Made by a program: the position numbers and the translations under genes
Shown here: piece after piece, positions 15,752-24,730 of the stretch
Layout of the letters: the number at the start of each line of letters is the position of its first letter
Position numbering within the stretch: the stretch's first letter is position 1
Source: Gammaproteobacteria bacterium
GTDB lineage: Bacteria > Pseudomonadota > Gammaproteobacteria > Pseudomonadales > Porticoccaceae
Assembly (NCBI GenBank): GCA_016191205.1
Contig: JACPPB010000021.1
Coordinates: forward strand, 1-54,460
Reading direction: 5' to 3'
Length of the DNA stretch: 54,460 bases
Notes under the pieces: generated by a model
The model's database searches: none
Told to the model about the DNA's origin: nothing
The model's input: the letters and a program-made list of their open reading frames with translations, nothing else

Positions 15752-18283
15752 ATGAATGACAGAATCAAACTGGTGGTCATCGGCAACGGCATGGTTGGCC
15801 ACCGCTTCCTGGAAGCCGTGGCAACCGGCCCGGCCGCGGAGCGCTGCGACATCGTCGCCTTTTGCGAAGAGCCCCGGGTCGCCTACGACCGCGTGCATCT
15901 CACCGAATTTTTCAGCGGCCGCAGTGCCGATGATCTGTCCCTGGTCGCGCCCGACTTCTACGCGCACCACGGCATCGAGGTGCTGATGAGCGATGCCGCA
16001 ATCGCCATCGACCGCGTCGCGAAAACCGTGACCGCGCACAGCGGCGCGGTGGTGCCCTACGACAAGCTGGTGCTCGCCACCGGGTCTTATCCCTTCGTGC
16101 CGCCGATCCCGGGCCACGATCGCGCCAACTGTTTCGTGTACCGCACCATCGCCGATCTCGAAGCCATTCGCGCCGCGAGCGCGACGGCCAGCGTGGGGGT
16201 CGTGATCGGCGGCGGTCTGCTGGGCCTGGAAGCCGCCAAGGCGCTCAAGGATCTGGGGCTGAAAACCCATGTGGTGGAATTCGCGCCACGCCTGATGGCG
16301 GTGCAGGTGGATGCCGGCGGCGGCGCGCTGCTGCGCAGCAAGATCGAGGCGCTGGGCGTCGATGTGCACACCGGCAAGAATACCCAGGCCATCGAAGCCG
16401 GCGCGGAGCATGTGCACAAAATGCGTTTCGCCGACGGCAGCGAAATAGAAACCGATATTCTGCTGTTTTCCGCCGGCATCCGGCCGCGCGATCAGCTCGC
16501 GCGCGAGTTCGGTCTCGACGTGGGCGAGCGCGGCGGCATCGTGATCGACGATCACTGTCGCACCTCCGATCCGGATATCTACGCCATCGGCGAATGCGCG
16601 CTGTGGAGCGGTCGCATTTTCGGACTGGTGGCGCCGGGCTATCGCATGGCGAACGTCGCCGCCGAGCATATCGCCGGCAGCGACAGCGCCTTTACCGGCG
16701 CCGACATGAGCACCAAGCTCAAACTCATGGGCGTGGACGTGGCGAGCATCGGCGATGCCCATGGCAATACCCCCGGCGCGCGCGAATACACCTATGTCGA
16801 CGGCGTCCGCGAGGTGTACAAGAAAATCGTCGTCAATGCCGACAACACGCGCCTGCTGGGCGCGGTGCTGGTGGGCGATGCCGAGGACTACGGCAATCTG
16901 CTGCAACTCAAGCTCAATGACATGGCGCTGCCGGAATTTCCGGATGCGCTGATTCTGCCCCGGCGCGATGGCGCTCCGGCATTCGGACTGGGCGTCGCGG
17001 CGCTGCCGGACGCGGCGCAGATCTGTTCCTGTCACAACGTCACCAAGGGCGGTCTGTGCGCGGCGGTGGGCGCCGGTGCCACCAGCATAGGTGCGCTCAA
17101 GGATTGCACCAAGGCGGGCACCGGCTGTGGCGGCTGTGTGGCGCTGGTGGGCCAGGTGCTCAATGCCGAACTGGCCAAACTCGGCATGGAAGTCTGCACC
17201 GACATTTGCGAACACTTCGCCCATACGCGGCAGGAGCTCTATCACCTGGTGCGCATCGGCGCCATCCGCAGTTTCCACGAGCTGCTGGCCCGGCACGGCA
17301 AGGGTCGCGGCGGTTGCGATATCTGCAAGCCGGCGGTGGCGTCCATCCTCGCCTCCTGCTGGAATGACTATGTGCTCGCGCCTCGGCACGCGGGGTTGCA
17401 GGACACCAACGACCGTTACCTGGGCAACCTGCAAAAGAACGGCACCTACTCGGTGGTGCCGCGCATCGCCGGCGGCGAAGTGACGCCGGCCAGGCTGATC
17501 GCGCTCGGGCGGGTCGCCAGCAAATACGATCTCTACACCAAGATCACCGGCGGTCAGCGCATCGATCTGTTCGGCGCGCGCCTCGAACAGTTGCCGGACA
17601 TCTGGCGCGAGCTGATCGATGCCGGTTTCGAGACCGGCCACGCCTACGGCAAATCGGTGCGCACCGTGAAATCCTGCGTCGGCAGCACCTGGTGCCGCTA
17701 CGGCGTCGACGACAGCGTCGGCCTCGCGCTTGAAATCGAACATCGCTACAAGGGTCTGCGTTCGCCTCACAAACTCAAATTTGCGGTATCCGGCTGTACC
17801 CGCGAGTGCGCCGAGGCGCAGAGCAAGGACGTGGGCGTGATCGCCACCGAACACGGCTGGAATCTGTATGTCTGCGGCAACGGCGGCATGCGGCCGCGCC
17901 ACGCCGATCTGTTCGCCACCGATCTGGATAAGGAAACCCTGATCCGCTACATCGACCGCTTTCTGATGTTCTATGTGAAAACCGCCGATCGTTTGCAACG
18001 CACTGCGACCTGGTTGGACAACCTGGAAGGCGGACTCGATTATCTGCGCCAGGTGGTGATCGAGGACTGCCTCGGCATCGGTGCGCAAATGGAGGCCGAA
18101 ATGACGGCGGTGATCGACACCTATCAGTGCGAATGGAAGACCACCATCGAGGATCCCGAAAAACTCAAGCTGTTCCGGCCCTTCGTCAACAGTAAACGCG
18201 GCGACGAACAGGTGGTGTTTGTGCGCGAGCGCGACCAGATTCGCCCCGCGCGTGAAGACGAACGCGAGGTGGAGCCGGCATGA
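15752..18283 (+). CDS. nirB: NirB: NADH-dependent assimilatory nitrite reductase, large subunit
   Basis: 843 residues. Order: FAD/NADH-binding domain (VVIGNGMVGHRFLEA, VVIGGGLLGLEAAKAL, DIYAIGECA), a BFD-type iron-sulfur segment (CSCHNVTKG at 425 and CGGC at 459-462), then the siroheme/[4Fe-4S] sulfite-nitrite reductase domain with its four cysteine ligands at 642, 648, 682 and 686. Reduces nitrite to ammonium with six electrons from NADH in the cytoplasm. The length is normal for NirB. It overlaps nirD by ATGA and heads a six-gene run ending in cobA, which supplies the siroheme precursor. A sigma-54-type promoter lies about 85 bases upstream. Confidence 0.96.
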   Translation: MNDRIKLVVIGNGMVGHRFLEAVATGPAAERCDIVAFCEEPRVAYDRVHLTEFFSGRSADDLSLVAPDFYAHHGIEVLMSDAAIAIDRVAKTVTAHSGAVVPYDKLVLATGSYPFVPPIPGHDRANCFVYRTIADLEAIRAASATASVGVVIGGGLLGLEAAKALKDLGLKTHVVEFAPRLMAVQVDAGGGALLRSKIEALGVDVHTGKNTQAIEAGAEHVHKMRFADGSEIETDILLFSAGIRPRDQLAREFGLDVGERGGIVIDDHCRTSDPDIYAIGECALWSGRIFGLVAPGYRMANVAAEHIAGSDSAFTGADMSTKLKLMGVDVASIGDAHGNTPGAREYTYVDGVREVYKKIVVNADNTRLLGAVLVGDAEDYGNLLQLKLNDMALPEFPDALILPRRDGAPAFGLGVAALPDAAQICSCHNVTKGGLCAAVGAGATSIGALKDCTKAGTGCGGCVALVGQVLNAELAKLGMEVCTDICEHFAHTRQELYHLVRIGAIRSFHELLARHGKGRGGCDICKPAVASILASCWNDYVLAPRHAGLQDTNDRYLGNLQKNGTYSVVPRIAGGEVTPARLIALGRVASKYDLYTKITGGQRIDLFGARLEQLPDIWRELIDAGFETGHAYGKSVRTVKSCVGSTWCRYGVDDSVGLALEIEHRYKGLRSPHKLKFAVSGCTRECAEAQSKDVGVIATEHGWNLYVCGNGGMRPRHADLFATDLDKETLIRYIDRFLMFYVKTADRLQRTATWLDNLEGGLDYLRQVVIEDCLGIGAQMEAEMTAVIDTYQCEWKTTIEDPEKLKLFRPFVNSKRGDEQVVFVRERDQIRPAREDEREVEPA

Positions 18284-18693
18284 GCAGCGTGACCCATACC
18301 GAGCCCGTCCACGCCAAACCAGCCCCCGGCGCGCGCGCGCCGCGCTGGGTGGATGTCTGCGCCCTGGACGAGCTGCCGTTCGATGCCGGCGTGGCAGCGC
18401 TGCTCGATGAAGGAATGGCGAGCGAGTGTCAGATCGCGCTGTTTCGCATCGAGGACTCGACCGAAATCTACGCCGTCGCGAACTTCGATCCGTTCAGTCG
18501 GGCCAACGTGCTGGGGCGCGGTATCCTCTGCCATATCCAGGGCGAGCCCGCGGTCGCCTCGCCGGTGCTGAAACAGCACTTCAGCCTGCGCGACGGGCGC
18601 TGCCTCGAGGATGACGGTGTCCGAATCGCCACCCATGCCGCGCGCGTCAGCGCTGGTCGCGTACTGGTCGCGGCAGCCGCGGGGGAGGGCTGA
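18280..18693 (+). CDS. nirD: NirD: nitrite reductase small subunit, Rieske-like
   Basis: 137 residues beginning at an ATG inside the nirB stop (ATGA). It has the NirD fold (WVDVCALDELPFDAGVAALLD, QIALFRIEDSTEIYAVANFDPFSRANVLGRGILCHIQGEPAVASPVLKQHFSLRDGRC broken into its usual strands) and lacks the Cys/His pairs of true Rieske proteins, as normal for the family. It partners NirB in the cytoplasmic nitrite reductase. About 20 residues of Ala/Pro-rich sequence precede the domain. Confidence 0.93.
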   Translation: MSSVTHTEPVHAKPAPGARAPRWVDVCALDELPFDAGVAALLDEGMASECQIALFRIEDSTEIYAVANFDPFSRANVLGRGILCHIQGEPAVASPVLKQHFSLRDGRCLEDDGVRIATHAARVSAGRVLVAAAAGEG

Positions 18694-18697
18694 GATC

Positions 18698-19627
18698 ATG
18701 GCGAACTTTCGTTTTTACACCGCCGATGTGTTTGCCGACCGCGCCTTTCAGGGTGCGCCCATCACGGTATTTCCCGATGCCGCTGCCATTCCAGAAGCGC
18801 TGCTGTTGCCCATTGCGCGCGAGCTGAATCTGTCGGAAACCGTGTTCGTCTATCCCGACCCTGGCCCGGGTAGCGCCCCGGACCGGTTCCGGCTGCGGGT
18901 GTTCAGTCCCGGGGGTGAAGTGGATTTCGCCGGTCATCCGATGCTCGCGGCGGCGCGGGTACTGCTGGAAACCGGGCTCGGCCCGCTGGGCGAGCGCCCG
19001 CTGCCGCTGACTTTCGTGCAGAACAGCGGCGCCATCTCCGTCAATCTGGGTCCGGCACGCGGCGACGCCTGTTTTGTGCAGTTCAGCCTGCGCGTCAATC
19101 CGGTGCTCGACCGCTACACGCCCACCCATGCCGAGCTCGCGGCACTGCTGTCGCTGCCGGAACGGGAGATCGATACCCGGTTGTTCGGCACCCGGCTGGC
19201 GAGCATCGATCTGCCGTACCTGATCGTGCCCCTCCTCTCCCAGGACGCGGTCGAAAAGGCGCGCTTCAACCTCGAAGCCTGGAGTCAGTCCGGCGCCCCC
19301 GCGCTGGCGGCGCAGGAAATCTTTTTGTTCAGCGGCCGCACCGCCAACCGCGATGCCGACTTTCACGGCCGTCTGCTGGGGCCGGCCATCGGGCCGCGCA
19401 GCGATCCGCCCATCGGCTCGGCGATGCCCTGTTTCGCTGGGTATCTGGCCGACCACGCCCACATCCGCGAGGGCACCTACACCTTCACCATCGACCGCGG
19501 CACCACGGCAACCCGGCGCAGCCTGCTGCATATCGAACTCGACAAGCGCAGCGGCCGACCCACCATGCTGCGGGTCGGCGGCGATGCCGTGCTGGTCACG
19601 CAAGGCACCCTGATCCTGGACCTGTAG
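18698..19627 (+). CDS. PhzF-family isomerase-like protein inside the nitrate operon
   Basis: 309 residues from ATG 18698, four bases after the nirD stop and preceded by GGGGGAGGG; an earlier start at 18611 overlaps nirD and is rejected. The sequence shows the two-lobed PhzF fold: FYTADVFADRAFQGAPITVF, the catalytic Glu in NLSETVFV (Glu47), FSPGGEVDFAGHPMLAAARVL, and in lobe two a conserved GSAMPCFAGYLADH and FTIDRGTTATRRSLLHIE. Family members are isomerases or epimerases of small acids; PhzF itself acts in phenazine synthesis, but no other phenazine gene is present here. Its place between nirD and the nitrate reductase, with nine bases to the next gene, implies co-expression. Function in nitrogen assimilation is unknown. 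Confidence 0.85.
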   Translation: MANFRFYTADVFADRAFQGAPITVFPDAAAIPEALLLPIARELNLSETVFVYPDPGPGSAPDRFRLRVFSPGGEVDFAGHPMLAAARVLLETGLGPLGERPLPLTFVQNSGAISVNLGPARGDACFVQFSLRVNPVLDRYTPTHAELAALLSLPEREIDTRLFGTRLASIDLPYLIVPLLSQDAVEKARFNLEAWSQSGAPALAAQEIFLFSGRTANRDADFHGRLLGPAIGPRSDPPIGSAMPCFAGYLADHAHIREGTYTFTIDRGTTATRRSLLHIELDKRSGRPTMLRVGGDAVLVTQGTLILDL

Positions 19628-19635
19628 AGGCGCGC

Positions 19636-21840
19636 ATGCTGTTCGGTCGCCATACGAAAAACCCCATCGCCATCGCCGACAAGGAAGTCGCGAGCTGGAC
19701 CTACACCACCTGCGGCTACTGCTCCACCGGCTGCGCCATCGAAGTGGGCAAGAACAGCGACGGCAAGGTCGTGGCCTCGCGCGGCGTCGGTGGCGCGGAT
19801 GTCAATCGCGGCAAACTGTGCCTGAAAGGCATGTTCGAGCACGAACTGTTCGACGCCCAGGGCCGCGGCAATGCGCCCATGCTGCGCCGTCATATCGGTG
19901 AAGCGTTCGCGCCGACGAACTGGGACCATGCGCTGGATCACATGGCCAGCGAGATTCGCCGCATCCAGGGCCAGTACGGCCGCGATGCCTTTGCGGTGGT
20001 GTCCACCGGCCAGATTCTCACCGAGGAATTTTATACGCTCGGCAAACTGACGCGCGGCCTGATCGGCACCAACAATTACGACGGCAACACCACGCTGTGT
20101 ATGGCCTCCGCCGTCTCGGGCTACAAGCGCTCCTTCGGTTCCGACGGCCCGCCGGGCTGCTATGGAGATTTCGAGCACACCCACTGTCTGCTGGCCTGGG
20201 GCTCGAACCTGCCCGAGCAGCATCCGATCATCTACTGGCGCCTGAAAGAGGCGCTCGAAAAACGCAAATTTCCGCTGATCGTGATCGACCCGCGCGTCAC
20301 CATGCTCGCCCAGTTCGCCGATATCCACCTGCCGATCCGGCCCGGCACGGACGTGGTGCTGCAAAACGCGCTTATGCACGTCATTCTCACCGAAGGGCTG
20401 GAAGACAAGGACTACATCACGGCCAACACCACCGGCATCGAAGACTTGCGCGCCGAGGTCGCCAACTGGGATCCGACCACGGCGGCGCAGATCTGCGGCA
20501 TCGACGAAGACACCATCCGTCACGTCGCCCGCCTCTATGCGCGAGCACCGGCGGCGATGCACATCTGGTGCATGGGCATCAACCAGAGCACCCATGGTTC
20601 AGACGGCGTGGTCGGCATGAACAACCTGGCACTGCTCACCGGCAACATCGGCAAACCCGGTGGCACCGCGCTGTCGATCACCGGGCAGTGCAATGCCATG
20701 GGTACGCGCGAGTGGTCGTCCTGCTCCGGCCTGCCGGGCTACCGGGCGCTGGAAAACCCGGAGCACCGCGCCGAGATCGGCAAGTTCTGGAACGTGGATC
20801 CCGAGTTCTTTCCCAAGAAGCGCGGCCTGTTCCAGACCGATATTTTTCCCGCCATCGAAACCGGACAGATCAAGGGTCTGTGGCTGGTGGCAACCAACCC
20901 GCTGACCTCGATGCCGAACACACCGCGCATCCGCAAGACGCTGGAGAAGCTCGAATTCCTCGTCGTGCAGGATTCCTACGCGGACATGGAGAGCAACCAG
21001 TACGCCCATCTGTATTTGCCGGCCGCGGTCTGGGCCGAGAAAGAGGGCACCTTCACCAATACCGAGCGGCGCATCAATCTGGTACGTCAGGTCACCGCGC
21101 CGCGCGCCGGCTGCAAGGCGGATCTCGCCATCTTCAACGAGGTTGCGCGCCGCTTTGACCCCGAGGGTCGGGTGCGCTTTCCCGAGCGGCCGGCGCAGGT
21201 ATTCGAGGAGATGACGCAGTTGTCGAAAGGGCGACTGCTGGATATCTCCGGCATGGATCACGATCTGATCGAAGACAGCCGCGGTATCCAGTGGCCCTAT
21301 ACCGAAAAAGATCGCGCCAGCGGCGCCAGACCGCCGGCAGGCGGCGTGCGGCTGTACACGGAGCCGCGCAGTTTCCAGTATCCGGACGGCCGCGCGAAGT
21401 TGATTCCGCTGCCCTTCATCGACAACAACGAACGCCCCGACGCGCAGTTTCCGTTCTGGCTCAACACCGGGCGGCTGGTCGAGCATTTCCACACCCGCAC
21501 CCGCACCGGCAAGGTCGGCAACAACAACAAGTTCAGTCCGATTCCGTTCGTGGAAATCAATCCCGATGCCGCCGCCGAGCTGGGCATCCGCCATCAGGAC
21601 TATGTGCGCTGCGTGTCGCGGCGCGGCGATGCGGTGGTGATGGCGATGCTCACCCAGCGCGTGCCGCGCGACATGGTGTTCATCCCCTTTCACTTTTTCG
21701 ATTGCGTGAACCGCCTGACGCTGGGGCTGCTCGATCCGCATTCGCGGCAGCCGGCGTTCAAGCAGGCGGCGGTGTGTGTCGAGCGGATCAGCGATCAGGC
21801 CGGCGCGGCACGCCTGAATCGTGAATTGCGTACTTACTGA
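19636..21840 (+). CDS. nasA: Assimilatory nitrate reductase, molybdenum catalytic subunit
   Basis: 734 residues. N-terminal [4Fe-4S] ligands C26-x2-C29-x3-C33-x28-C62, then the bis-MGD molybdoprotein core. Cys155 in GNTTLCMASAV is the likely Mo ligand, as in NarB/NasA and Nap enzymes. Further landmarks are GSNLPEQHPI, MGINQSTHGSDGV, ITGQCNAMGTREW and the C-terminal cofactor domain (PFWLNTGRLVEHFHTRTRTG). There is no Tat signal, so it works in the cytoplasm. It lacks the C-terminal [2Fe-2S] domain found in some NasA proteins, and no NasC-type NADH reductase gene is near; the next gene encodes a DmsB-DmsC-like fusion that could supply electrons. nasA here denotes the catalytic subunit. Confidence 0.93.
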   Translation: MLFGRHTKNPIAIADKEVASWTYTTCGYCSTGCAIEVGKNSDGKVVASRGVGGADVNRGKLCLKGMFEHELFDAQGRGNAPMLRRHIGEAFAPTNWDHALDHMASEIRRIQGQYGRDAFAVVSTGQILTEEFYTLGKLTRGLIGTNNYDGNTTLCMASAVSGYKRSFGSDGPPGCYGDFEHTHCLLAWGSNLPEQHPIIYWRLKEALEKRKFPLIVIDPRVTMLAQFADIHLPIRPGTDVVLQNALMHVILTEGLEDKDYITANTTGIEDLRAEVANWDPTTAAQICGIDEDTIRHVARLYARAPAAMHIWCMGINQSTHGSDGVVGMNNLALLTGNIGKPGGTALSITGQCNAMGTREWSSCSGLPGYRALENPEHRAEIGKFWNVDPEFFPKKRGLFQTDIFPAIETGQIKGLWLVATNPLTSMPNTPRIRKTLEKLEFLVVQDSYADMESNQYAHLYLPAAVWAEKEGTFTNTERRINLVRQVTAPRAGCKADLAIFNEVARRFDPEGRVRFPERPAQVFEEMTQLSKGRLLDISGMDHDLIEDSRGIQWPYTEKDRASGARPPAGGVRLYTEPRSFQYPDGRAKLIPLPFIDNNERPDAQFPFWLNTGRLVEHFHTRTRTGKVGNNNKFSPIPFVEINPDAAAELGIRHQDYVRCVSRRGDAVVMAMLTQRVPRDMVFIPFHFFDCVNRLTLGLLDPHSRQPAFKQAAVCVERISDQAGAARLNRELRTY

Positions 21841-21869
21841 TCCTGCGTGATGCGGTACCCCGGAGCCCA

Positions 21870-23852
21870 ATGAACAAAATCGAGACTCACCAGGCGATCT
21901 TTCCGCTCCGCGCCGACGAGCCGGCCTACGCCTACCTGTGGGACAAGGACGCCCGCGCCACCAACCGCTACGGCAATCTGATCGAACTGGTTGCCGCCGA
22001 CAGCGAACTGCGCGGCGATAGCCTACATATCAACGGCAACCCCGAGGTAGGCGGTAACCCCAACCGTTACAAACAGCACGGATTTTTCTTCAACGCCGAC
22101 AACTGCATCGGCTGTCACGCCTGCGAATCCGCGTGCAGCGAGAAAAACGACAACCCCGCGCACATCGCGTTTCGCTCCGTGGGCTATGTCGAGGGCGGTA
22201 CTTTCCCCGATTACCAGCGCATCAATATCTCGATGGCCTGCAACCACTGCGACGATCCGGTGTGCCTGAAGGGCTGCCCCACCCGCGCCTACACCAAGTT
22301 CGCCGAATACGGCGCGGTGTTGCAGGACCCGGACATCTGTTTCGGGTGCGGCTACTGCACCTGGGTGTGCCCGTACAACGCGCCCCAGCTCGATCCGGTG
22401 AAGGGCCAGGTGACCAAGTGCAACATGTGCGTGGACCGCCTCGAAGTCGGTCTCCAGCCCGCCTGCGTCAGCGCCTGCCTCGGCAATGCGCTCGATTTCG
22501 GCGTGATCGAAAACATTCCGGAAAATCGCATTGAAGCGAAAACGGAAATTCCGGGCTTTCCCGATCCGGCCATCACCCATCCCAATATCCGCTTCCAGCA
22601 GACGCGCTCGACCCACCGCGAGATGACCCGGCCCGACGGCCTGCCGGTGAAATACCACAAGGACGACGCCACCGGATCGTTCAAGCCCGAGGTGGACGCG
22701 CAGAAGGGCGGCGCTGCGCGGGAGTGGAACTGGCGCAAGCTGCTCACCTCCCACGAGAGCGCCCATGTGGTGTTCACGCTCTGCACCCAGGCGGTGCTCG
22801 GCGCCTTTCTGCTGGCCTTCCTCGGGGGTTTGCTCGGCGGTACCGCGCTGGCGCCGTTGGCGATCGGCGCGGTGCGCGCGCCCCTGCTGATCGGGCTGCT
22901 GGCACTGCTCACCTACGGCCTGTTCAAGCTCAACATGCACCTGGGCAAACCGCACCGCTTTTATCGCGGCTTCAGCAATCTGCGCTGGTCGCCAGTGAGC
23001 CGCGAGATCGCGGGCATCACTGGGTTCTATACGTTGCTGATCGGTTTTATGGTGCTGGCGCTGTTTTCGCATCCGCTGCTCGTGATGCTGCGCCAGATCG
23101 TCGGCGTGGGTGCGGCGCTGAGCGGCCTCGCCGGTCTGTATTTCATGTACCGCATCTACCGCATCCCGGCGCGACCGTTCTGGGATCACTGGCAGACAGC
23201 GACCGCCTTTACCGGCAACGCGATCGCACTGGGCGCGCTGCTCACCGGCATGGTGGCGCTGCCGGCCCTCGCCATCCGGGGTGTGAGCGCCGCGCCGCTG
23301 GCCGCCGTGCTCGCGGCGCTGATCTGTAGCGGCCAACTGCTGGAGGCCATCGGCCACGGCGCCCACGCCCGCGCCATGCACGCGGTCGGCAAAGAGGGTT
23401 CGGTGTCGTGGTTTCTGCAAACCACGCGCTATTACTATCCCTGGCTGCTGCGCAATCTGGCGCTGGCGTTCACTATCATTGCCGCCGCCGAGCTGGCGTT
23501 TGCCGCCGCCGCGCACGCGCTCGACGGCTGGACGCTGACCGCCGTCTGGCTGCTGCTTGTGCCCGGGCTGGTCGCCGCCGCCGGGATCGGCCGCTCGCTG
23601 TTCTTCGTGGTGGTGATCCCCACCACCATGCCCGGCGCCTTCTTCTGGAAAAATCAGGATTTCGTCGATCACGCCCGCGCTACCGGCCTGGTGGATATGG
23701 AGCAGGTCGGTGTGGTGCGCGAACTGCACGGCCAGTTCAAGGGCGACGAGCTTTGGGCGACCATCAAAGCCACGCGGCCACGCGATGTGCTGGCCCATCT
23801 GAAGGAAATCCTGATCTGGAAACCGCTGCCGGGAGCGGAGCGCAGGAAATGA
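21870..23852 (+). CDS. DmsB-DmsC fusion: four-cluster ferredoxin joined to quinol-oxidising membrane anchor
   Basis: 660 residues. Residues 70-210 carry sixteen cysteines in four ferredoxin-type sets (79/82/85/89, 124/127/132/136, 157/160/163/167, 184/187/199/203), as in DmsB. From about residue 290 to 620 it becomes a DmsC-like membrane protein with eight or so helices (AHVVFTLCTQAVLGAFLLAF, APLLIGLLALLTYGLFKL with LGKPHRFYRGFSNLRWSPVSREI, and others). DmsC oxidises menaquinol or ubiquinol and DmsB passes the electrons to a molybdoenzyme. Placed 29 bases after nasA and overlapping cobA, it most likely gives the nitrate reductase electrons from quinol and tethers it to the inner membrane. No signal peptide; the clusters should face the cytoplasm. 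Confidence 0.88.
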   Translation: MNKIETHQAIFPLRADEPAYAYLWDKDARATNRYGNLIELVAADSELRGDSLHINGNPEVGGNPNRYKQHGFFFNADNCIGCHACESACSEKNDNPAHIAFRSVGYVEGGTFPDYQRINISMACNHCDDPVCLKGCPTRAYTKFAEYGAVLQDPDICFGCGYCTWVCPYNAPQLDPVKGQVTKCNMCVDRLEVGLQPACVSACLGNALDFGVIENIPENRIEAKTEIPGFPDPAITHPNIRFQQTRSTHREMTRPDGLPVKYHKDDATGSFKPEVDAQKGGAAREWNWRKLLTSHESAHVVFTLCTQAVLGAFLLAFLGGLLGGTALAPLAIGAVRAPLLIGLLALLTYGLFKLNMHLGKPHRFYRGFSNLRWSPVSREIAGITGFYTLLIGFMVLALFSHPLLVMLRQIVGVGAALSGLAGLYFMYRIYRIPARPFWDHWQTATAFTGNAIALGALLTGMVALPALAIRGVSAAPLAAVLAALICSGQLLEAIGHGAHARAMHAVGKEGSVSWFLQTTRYYYPWLLRNLALAFTIIAAAELAFAAAAHALDGWTLTAVWLLLVPGLVAAAGIGRSLFFVVVIPTTMPGAFFWKNQDFVDHARATGLVDMEQVGVVRELHGQFKGDELWATIKATRPRDVLAHLKEILIWKPLPGAERRK

Positions 23853-24691
23853 CCGGGCCAGATTCAACCGCAATCGGAAGCGCCGGGCGCGTCGATCTGG
23901 TCGGCGCGGGTCCGGGCGATCCCGAGCTGATTACGCTCAAGGCGCTGCGTCTGCTGGAGCAGGCCGAAGTCGTGGTCTACGACCGGCTGGTGAATCCGGC
24001 TCTGCTGCAACACTGCCGGCCGGATTGCGCGCGGATCTATGTGGGCAAGCGCAAGCACTGCCACAGCATGCCCCAGGCGCGTATCTGCGAGCTATTGGTG
24101 ACCCTCGGTCGGCAGGGCAAGCGTGTCGTGCGGCTCAAGGGTGGCGATCCTTTCATCTTCGGCCGTGGCGGCGAGGAAATCGATGCCCTGAACGCCGCCG
24201 GCATTCCCTGCGCGCTGGTACCCGGCATCACCGCCGCCACCGGCTGCGCGGCGGCCACCGGCATTCCGCTCACCCATCGGGACCACGCCCAGGCGGTCAC
24301 CTTCGTCACCGCGCACCGCCGGGATGGCAGGCTCGTGCTGGACTGGCCGTTGTTGTGCCGACCCAACCACACCAGGGTGATCTACATGGGGCTGTCCTGC
24401 CTCGCGGAAATCGCGGTGGGGCTGCTCGAGCACGGTCTCCCGGCGACGACGCCGGTTGCGGTGATCGCCAATGGCACCACGGATCGCCAGCAGGAAATCA
24501 TCGGCTCCCTCGCTGATATTGCGCGACGGGTCGAGCAAAAGCCGCTGCCATCGCCGGCACTGCTGATCGTCGGCGATGTGGTGGCGGCCCGGGGTCAACT
24601 GAGTTTGCCGGCAGCAGCCGTGGACACGGCTTCAACGATGTTCAGGAAACTGCCTGATTCCGTGCGCCGCCAACGCGCGGGATCCGCGTAA
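23849..24691 (+). CDS. cobA: CobA: uroporphyrinogen-III C-methyltransferase
   Basis: 280 residues from an ATG overlapping the stop of the DmsBC gene (ATGA). It has the SUMT landmarks VDLVGAGPGDPELITLKAL, VVYDRLVN, VVRLKGGDPFIFGRGGEE, VPGITAATGCAAATGIPLTHR and VAVIANGTT. Methylates uroporphyrinogen III twice with S-adenosylmethionine to precorrin-2, the precursor of the siroheme NirB needs. It has no CysG-type dehydrogenase/chelatase domain, so those steps must come from elsewhere in the genome. Last gene of the nirB operon; the next gene is convergent, 39 bases away. Confidence 0.93.
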   Translation: MTGPDSTAIGSAGRVDLVGAGPGDPELITLKALRLLEQAEVVVYDRLVNPALLQHCRPDCARIYVGKRKHCHSMPQARICELLVTLGRQGKRVVRLKGGDPFIFGRGGEEIDALNAAGIPCALVPGITAATGCAAATGIPLTHRDHAQAVTFVTAHRRDGRLVLDWPLLCRPNHTRVIYMGLSCLAEIAVGLLEHGLPATTPVAVIANGTTDRQQEIIGSLADIARRVEQKPLPSPALLIVGDVVAARGQLSLPAAAVDTASTMFRKLPDSVRRQRAGSA

Positions 24692-24730
24692 CGGCGCCAG
24701 CGCGGGCCGCCTTGCGGACGCACCGGGACT

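Noticed and set aside
15671..18088. An 805-codon open frame on the minus strand
   Set aside because: Antisense of nirB; low-complexity His/Ala/Gly composition and no recognisable domain.
18698..19627. PhzF-like gene as evidence of a phenazine cluster
   Set aside because: No other phenazine gene is present; the neighbours are all nitrate and nitrite reduction.
19636..23852. DMSO or dissimilatory nitrate reductase reading of the molybdoenzyme and DmsBC-like genes
   Set aside because: The catalytic subunit has the NarB/NasA-type Cys ligand context, no Tat signal and no NarG features, and it is flanked by nirBD and cobA.
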